Source: a virus
Length of the DNA: 20,164 nucleotides
Direction: 5' to 3' (one strand)
IMG/VR virus record: IMGVR_UViG_3300017744_000209
Coordinates: 1-20,164 of that record
Shown: positions 16,401-20,164 of the stretch, piece by piece
Layout: every line of letters begins with the position of its first letter
How positions within the stretch are numbered: the stretch's first letter is position 1
Translations under genes and position numbers: made by a program
Notes under the pieces: generated by a model
What the model was told of the DNA's origin: nothing
What the model saw: the letters and a program-made list of their open reading frames with translations, nothing else
Database searches by the model: none

Positions 16401-19400
16401 CACGCAAAACTTATTTTAAAACAAGGACAGACAACACCAAATAATCAAATAACAGTATTATTTGATATGTTTGTAGGTGGTTCTGGTGATTTCTATGATG
16501 TAAATTCATATACAAATAGTATTTCATATAAAGACATTCCTAACTTCTCACCAAACAAAGTAGACTTGGGTGGTTTTGAACCAGATGGACAATTTGAACT
16601 TGCAGATGCAGTAGACTTTAGACCATCAGTTGGTCAACTATTTGGTAATGCAGATTTAGTTAGTCAGAGTTATGTATTCAATATTGCAAGTATATTAGAT
16701 GTATCAGACTACAGTAGTGGTGATGGTACAGGTCACTTAATATCTCCATTTGCATATGAAGCAAGAAGTTTTGAATCCTCTAGAGATAATCTATTAGGAG
16801 TATCTACTGCTGATATTACGACAGCACATTCATCATATTCAAGATGTCCTTTGCCAACATCAATGATTAAGTCAAACATAGAGTTCTATGTGCCTAGAAT
16901 CGATAAAGTATTCTTACATAGAAGTGGTAAATTCGAAGTTGCACAAGGTAATCCGACCTTAACACCACAAAGACCAAATTCAATTGATGATTCTTTAGAA
17001 ATGTTCGAATTGTTTATACCTGCATTTACAAGAAATGTAAAACAAATACAAGTAAAAACAAAAGACTACAGAAGATTTACAATGGGCGACATTGGTAAAA
17101 TCAATCAGAGAGTCACAAACTTAGAAAGAATTACTGCATTGTCTTTATTAGAGAAAGACACACAAACAAAACAGATATTAGATGCACAAGGTTTCGATAG
17201 ATTCAAATCTGGTTTCTTAGTAGATAACTTCAGAGGTCACAAAATTGGTGATGTATCTCATCCTGATTATCATGTTGGTATAGATACTAAATTGGGACAA
17301 TTAAGACCAGAATCAGTATCAAACTTCTTTGATATAGAATTAAATGCATCTGGTTCAACTGGTTATCAGCAGACTGGTGATTTAATTACATTACCTTACT
17401 CACAAGTATCATATGTAAATCAGGATAAGGCATCTAGACATGTCAATGTTAATCCATATCATGTATTTGCATTTATAGGTAATGTCAAATTAACTCCTGG
17501 TTCTGATATATGGAATGATACAGAACAATTACCAGAAGTTAGAATCAACAGAGAAGGAAACTTTGACGCTGTTCTTGCAGAGAATCAAAACTCACTTGGA
17601 ACAATATGGAATAACTGGCAGACAACATGGGTTGGTGAACCAACCGTAGTTAGTTCTTCAGTAGATGCAGCTGTTCCTGGCAATTGGTCTGGTGACCCTG
17701 CTCAAGGTGGTGAATGGGTTCAAGGTACAATCATAACAACAGAGATTACCGAAACACCAGAAATTCAATCAAGACAAGGTGTTAATACTTCAGTAGTTGA
17801 AGACTTTGTAGAAACAAGAAACGATAGAGTTGTTAGTGTCAGTGTTATACCTTTCATTAGAAGTAGAGAGATAACAGCAGTAGGAACTAACTTAAAACCA
17901 AACACAAAACACTTTGTATACTTTGATGGTATCAGAGTAGATGGTTATGTCACACCTAGTAGTGCTGACTTCTCACAAGACGGAACAACAAACAAGGGTG
18001 TTGGAATAAAAACAAATGGTAATGGTAAAGTAGAATGTAAGTTCTTAATACCTAATGACAACTTCCAAAGATTCCCAACAGGACAAAGAGAATTAAAGAT
18101 AACATCTCAGTCATCGAATCAAAGTAATCCAGATTCAATGGGTGCAGAGATTTATCAAGCACAAGGTCTCTTAAATAGTTCACAAACAGAAATAGTATCT
18201 ACTAGAAATGGTAGAGTAGTGACAGAAAGATTATCAGGCGAAAGAACAATTACAAGAAGAGGTGAAAGATTAAATGTGACAGGAGATGGTTCATTACCAC
18301 CCCCACCACCACCTATTGCGCCGCCTCCACCAATACCACCGACACCACCACCTATGCCACCAACTCCGGTATATGTGCCAGTGCCGAATCCGGTGCCTGT
18401 GCCTGTGCCAGTCCCTGTACCAGTTCCGGTACCTGTGCCTGTGCCTACACCGCCGGTGCCTGTTCCTGTACCACCTCCTGTACCATTACCTCCAAGGTTC
18501 CCACCCGCTGATTTAATGGTTCTTCCAAGAGAAGACAGAAGAATATTTGACTTTGATATTCCAGCAGAACCAAGAGGTTGGCAAGACCCATTAGCAGAAT
18601 CATTCATGGTAGAATCTGATGGCGGTATGTTCCTAACATCTATAGATGTATTCTTTAAGAGTAAGGCAACTAGTTTACCTGTATCAGTAGAAATCAGAAA
18701 TATGATAAATGGATATCCAGGACAGACAACTATACCATTCTCAATTGTGACAAAGAATCCAGATGAAGTCAATACTTCAGATGATGGTTCATCCGCAACT
18801 ACATTTACATTTGAGTCACCTGTATACCTAGAAGACAAACATGAATATTGTTTTGTTGTGTATACTAACTCAACAGATTACGAGTGTTTCATTTCCAGAA
18901 TGGGCGAAACAGATTTAATTACTGGACAGACAATATCAGGACAACCATACGCTGGTTCATTGTTCATGTCTCAGAACGCATCTACATGGACAGCAGAACA
19001 AACAGATGACTTGAAGTTTAATATGAGAGTCGCTAAGTTTAATACAACTACAGCTGCAAACATCGTGTTTAACAACGCACATTTACCACCTAAGAAATTG
19101 CAGAATAATTCAATAGAAACTTTTTCTAATCAATCATTCTTTAGAGTATACTCTTACTCACATGGTATGTACGACAATCAATCGAATGTTGTTATATATG
19201 GCGTAGAAGGAGATAAGAAGAATGGTGTATTAACTGTAGCAGGTTCAACAACAGGAACTCCAACTGCTGGTACATATAACAATAGTGGCGCCAATTGGGA
19301 TTCCACAGGATATACCTACAGTGGTACTGGTACAGGACTTAAGATTGATACAATAACAGTTAATAGTGGAAATCAAATTAGTTCAGTGACAATCAAAGAC

Positions 19401-20164
19401 CCAGGTGTAGGTTATACTGCAAACGAATCTATCACTATTAATAACTATGATGGTTCAAACAATGCAACTATAACATTATCAAGTGTTGGAGATACATTGG
19501 GTGGTTTCCCTGTAGATTCAATTAATAAAGTATTCAGTAGTATCAATAATTATGGTATCGACTCATTTGCATGTACACCAGACTTATCATCATATCACTT
19601 ATCATATACCAATGCAGTTGAATCAACTATTGCTGGTGGTGACCAAGCATATGCAACTACTAACATGTACTATGATGTATTGCATACAATGATACCTTCT
19701 TTAACATATAAAGACACAACATTATTGTCAAGTGTTAGAAGAACAGGAACTAATTCACCTGAAGATAATAATTTAGATTCAACATTTACATTACGCTCAA
19801 AGAATGAATTCATTACATTAAATGACAATAACTATTTCGAAAGACCTAGTATTATCGCATCGAGTATTAATGAATCAGAAGAACAGACTGGTGGCACAAA
19901 TAATAAATCATTTGAATGTAGATTACAGTTTACTAGTGCTAACCAGAACTTATCTCCAGTAATTGATATTGGTACGATTGGTTGTTTGGGTATCATGAAT
20001 AGAATCAATAATATTGATTCTGCTAATGACCTACCTGGTGGTTCAACTGGTTCTATGATTCATGTGCCTTCAACTGAACCAGATGGCGATAATAACGCCA
20101 TGGTCTATATCACTAGAAAAGTGAATCTTAAGAATCCTGCAACTACATTGAAAGTTATTGCAGA
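13455..20164 (+). CDS. Giant DUF4815-type virion structural protein, incomplete at the 3' end
   Basis: The frame is open from the ATG at 13455 to the window edge (2236 complete codons). The N-terminus, 'YYDDYNEDNNYHKVLFRAGR' then 'LQARELTQSQSILQNQIQKF' and 'FKEGSIV', is the DUF4815 signature of large baseplate or tail-fibre-base proteins in T4-like phages. GExITG modules lie at about residues 99-165, 487-550 and 896-961. A different phage module, 'GTDFLTELRKGDIVLDGNGA', lies near 660. A short coiled coil (about 1211-1245) precedes 'VFAFIGNVKLTPGSDIWND' and a W-rich 'GTIWNNWQTTW' (about 1335-1395). A proline rod (1615-1684) and a beta domain with a GxGYT module follow. The last visible residues, 'VYITRKVNLKNPATTLKVIA', resemble the family's end region, so perhaps 100-150 residues are missing. 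The ribosome site (AAGAAG) is weak. A role at the wedge rim is inferred from position. Confidence 0.8.
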   Translation, partial: MSEKTDLNISPYYDDYNEDNNYHKVLFRAGRPLQARELTQSQSILQNQIQKFGSHMFKEGSIVNGAETDIDMDVEYVKVEATNPNSTGTADVATYLSGFTGKLIQGETTGVVAEIVKTVASTGTDLATIIVRYLQHGTDETATTNPSERFSPSEEISEVNVSAAGAITTASNNNEFKVAALGLSPVGRSSIASINEGVVFLRGYFVKVDAQTIVLEKYNGKPSYRIGLDIVEELVGSGTDTTLLDNSQGTTNENAAGADRLKFTLTLAKFALTATTDTNFVELGRVSNGVIELEVKRPVYNHIENTLAQRTFDANGDFVIRQFTHSFREHLLDGFNRGFYEAYQGGDESQFVMQVSPGKAYVKGYSIDKTGTTNLTLNKARTTEALTNANTPARLGNKLRIKDSHGQPEFGDSTNTESYKAIQLFDKATATPGTLNAYAGTGSTTTVGHIGFARVRNIDEHSTAFENLYLFDIKMFTMLSTTVATNNFKVGDKVTGSASGAVGIVAYADTTNNHIMVHDVVGTFKTTDTLSLKGQGTCGTIIVNAGSFVSTTPYIITELGNTTQAQWNTAAGTSGQTYAVGSTFTAAAAGTGTGKVKVDFSITAVRSFQVEDARSVGQTKSSETTGTQNFTANIALDNDKVISGLTTITGTALTGVGTDFLTELRKGDIVLDGNGAEQLIASVTDNSNATLVAAGTNIKQVGLLRRRAKLYNQDQSSTVFAFPRDHVSKSTPTEITVKYQKEFEVGTSGEITLTKEANESFEPKNNDNYQFAIVKEATGSPTRANGVVLGGDDVSSVNTSSGEVVLGAAADDGAIVRATYTVSVTNPTSKSKNLREFRALRFTKNDAHADNPFYGTAYDHKELSLGVSDVYKIRGIFEAVPGTDTSGVATPPNAVITLTSGTSTTGNIIKGATTGVRAKLMKFTDTQTCYFYYLGTEKFTAGETVVDETTGGIATITSLGVQSPEITNRYSLDNGQRDGYYDHAKLILKQGQTTPNNQITVLFDMFVGGSGDFYDVNSYTNSISYKDIPNFSPNKVDLGGFEPDGQFELADAVDFRPSVGQLFGNADLVSQSYVFNIASILDVSDYSSGDGTGHLISPFAYEARSFESSRDNLLGVSTADITTAHSSYSRCPLPTSMIKSNIEFYVPRIDKVFLHRSGKFEVAQGNPTLTPQRPNSIDDSLEMFELFIPAFTRNVKQIQVKTKDYRRFTMGDIGKINQRVTNLERITALSLLEKDTQTKQILDAQGFDRFKSGFLVDNFRGHKIGDVSHPDYHVGIDTKLGQLRPESVSNFFDIELNASGSTGYQQTGDLITLPYSQVSYVNQDKASRHVNVNPYHVFAFIGNVKLTPGSDIWNDTEQLPEVRINREGNFDAVLAENQNSLGTIWNNWQTTWVGEPTVVSSSVDAAVPGNWSGDPAQGGEWVQGTIITTEITETPEIQSRQGVNTSVVEDFVETRNDRVVSVSVIPFIRSREITAVGTNLKPNTKHFVYFDGIRVDGYVTPSSADFSQDGTTNKGVGIKTNGNGKVECKFLIPNDNFQRFPTGQRELKITSQSSNQSNPDSMGAEIYQAQGLLNSSQTEIVSTRNGRVVTERLSGERTITRRGERLNVTGDGSLPPPPPPIAPPPPIPPTPPPMPPTPVYVPVPNPVPVPVPVPVPVPVPVPVPTPPVPVPVPPPVPLPPRFPPADLMVLPREDRRIFDFDIPAEPRGWQDPLAESFMVESDGGMFLTSIDVFFKSKATSLPVSVEIRNMINGYPGQTTIPFSIVTKNPDEVNTSDDGSSATTFTFESPVYLEDKHEYCFVVYTNSTDYECFISRMGETDLITGQTISGQPYAGSLFMSQNASTWTAEQTDDLKFNMRVAKFNTTTAANIVFNNAHLPPKKLQNNSIETFSNQSFFRVYSYSHGMYDNQSNVVIYGVEGDKKNGVLTVAGSTTGTPTAGTYNNSGANWDSTGYTYSGTGTGLKIDTITVNSGNQISSVTIKDPGVGYTANESITINNYDGSNNATITLSSVGDTLGGFPVDSINKVFSSINNYGIDSFACTPDLSSYHLSYTNAVESTIAGGDQAYATTNMYYDVLHTMIPSLTYKDTTLLSSVRRTGTNSPEDNNLDSTFTLRSKNEFITLNDNNYFERPSIIASSINESEEQTGGTNNKSFECRLQFTSANQNLSPVIDIGTIGCLGIMNRINNIDSANDLPGGSTGSMIHVPSTEPDGDNNAMVYITRKVNLKNPATTLKVIA
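18297..18506 (+). repeat. Proline-rich rod (about 70 residues) in the giant protein
   Basis: Residues 1615-1684 are mostly proline. A P-P-P-P-P run opens it, then P-P-T-P-P-P-type spacing, then nine consecutive V-P dipeptides, and P-P-V-P-L-P-P before R-F-P-P. At the DNA level the central part is a degenerate 6-base repeat related to GTGCCT, visibly more GC-rich than its surroundings. It separates the conserved N-terminal body from a C-terminal beta domain beginning 'DLMVLPREDRRIFDFDI'. A stiff polyproline helix linker is the likely structure. Confidence 0.9.
19329..19488 (+). repeat. GxGYT module in the giant protein
   Basis: At about residues 1959-2012 there is 'GTGLKIDTITVNSG', then 'ISSVTIKDPGVGYTANESIT' and a short N-x-A-T-I-T strand. 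This matches the glycine-rich module of gp8 in the order of its turns and strands. Confidence 0.55.

Noticed and set aside
18375-18485. Short tandem DNA repeat as a possible CRISPR or origin iteron
   Set aside because: The 6-base units are in frame, encode V-P dipeptides and vary mainly at third positions. That points to protein-level selection. There are no spacers.
18286-18516. Histidine- and leucine-rich open frame on the + strand
   Set aside because: This is an out-of-frame reading of the proline-rod DNA, produced by its repetitive CCA/CCT content.
18155-18838. Long minus-strand open frame rich in glycine and threonine (GTGTGT pattern)
   Set aside because: It is the antisense reading of the proline/valine repeat, and the + strand frame is open across the whole area with recognisable protein on both sides. 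There is no independent start signal.
1-20164. tRNA genes, insertion sequences, attachment sites or CRISPR arrays
   Set aside because: None was seen. Coding is nearly continuous and no gap is long enough for most of these.

Overview
The window is a run of tail baseplate genes from a T4-like contractile-tailed phage (myovirus, Caudoviricetes). All genes lie on the + strand and are tightly packed, with 1-4 base overlaps or very short gaps. The DNA is AT-rich, and the proteins look more like those of marine T4-like phages (cyanophage or pelagiphage type) than coliphage T4: enlarged gp7 and gp8, a gp5 with no lysozyme domain, and a giant DUF4815-type structural protein after gp8. No gene here identifies the host, so marine origin is an inference from family style.

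Layout. The window opens 4 bases before gp53 (5-742, baseplate wedge). A hub block follows: a gp27-like hub ring protein (739-2223), the gp5 spike (2223-3260) and a 625-residue helical protein of unknown function built from three repeats (3263-5140). A TATAAATA late-type promoter box (5152-5159) precedes the wedge block: gp25 (5165-5593), gp6 (5593-7464), a small structural protein of 162 residues (7539-8027), gp7 (8047-11853) and gp8 (11898-13400, with its own TATAAATA box at 11849-11856). A hairpin terminator (13405-13425) closes gp8. Finally a very large structural protein (13455 to beyond 20164) remains open at the window edge after 2236 codons.

How the genes work together. gp27 and gp5 should form the central hub and cell-puncturing spike. 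gp53, gp25, gp6, gp7 and gp8 should form the wedges that surround the hub and rearrange to trigger sheath contraction. The giant protein probably attaches at the wedge periphery, where fibres or receptor-contacting parts sit. Two short beta-rich sequence modules recur in proteins that are otherwise unrelated: a 'GExITG' module in gp53, gp7 and the giant protein, and a 'GxGYT' module in gp7, gp8 and the giant protein. They largely account for these proteins being longer than their T4 counterparts.

No tRNA, CRISPR array, insertion sequence or integrase was seen. The longest non-coding gap is about 74 bases, so no stretch over 300 bases lacks a gene. The most notable items are the triplicated helical protein beside the spike (a possible tape-measure or hub protein), the module sharing, the acidic 'EDG' repeats of gp7, the 70-residue proline rod in the giant protein, and unusual start arrangements before gp25 and the 162-residue gene.
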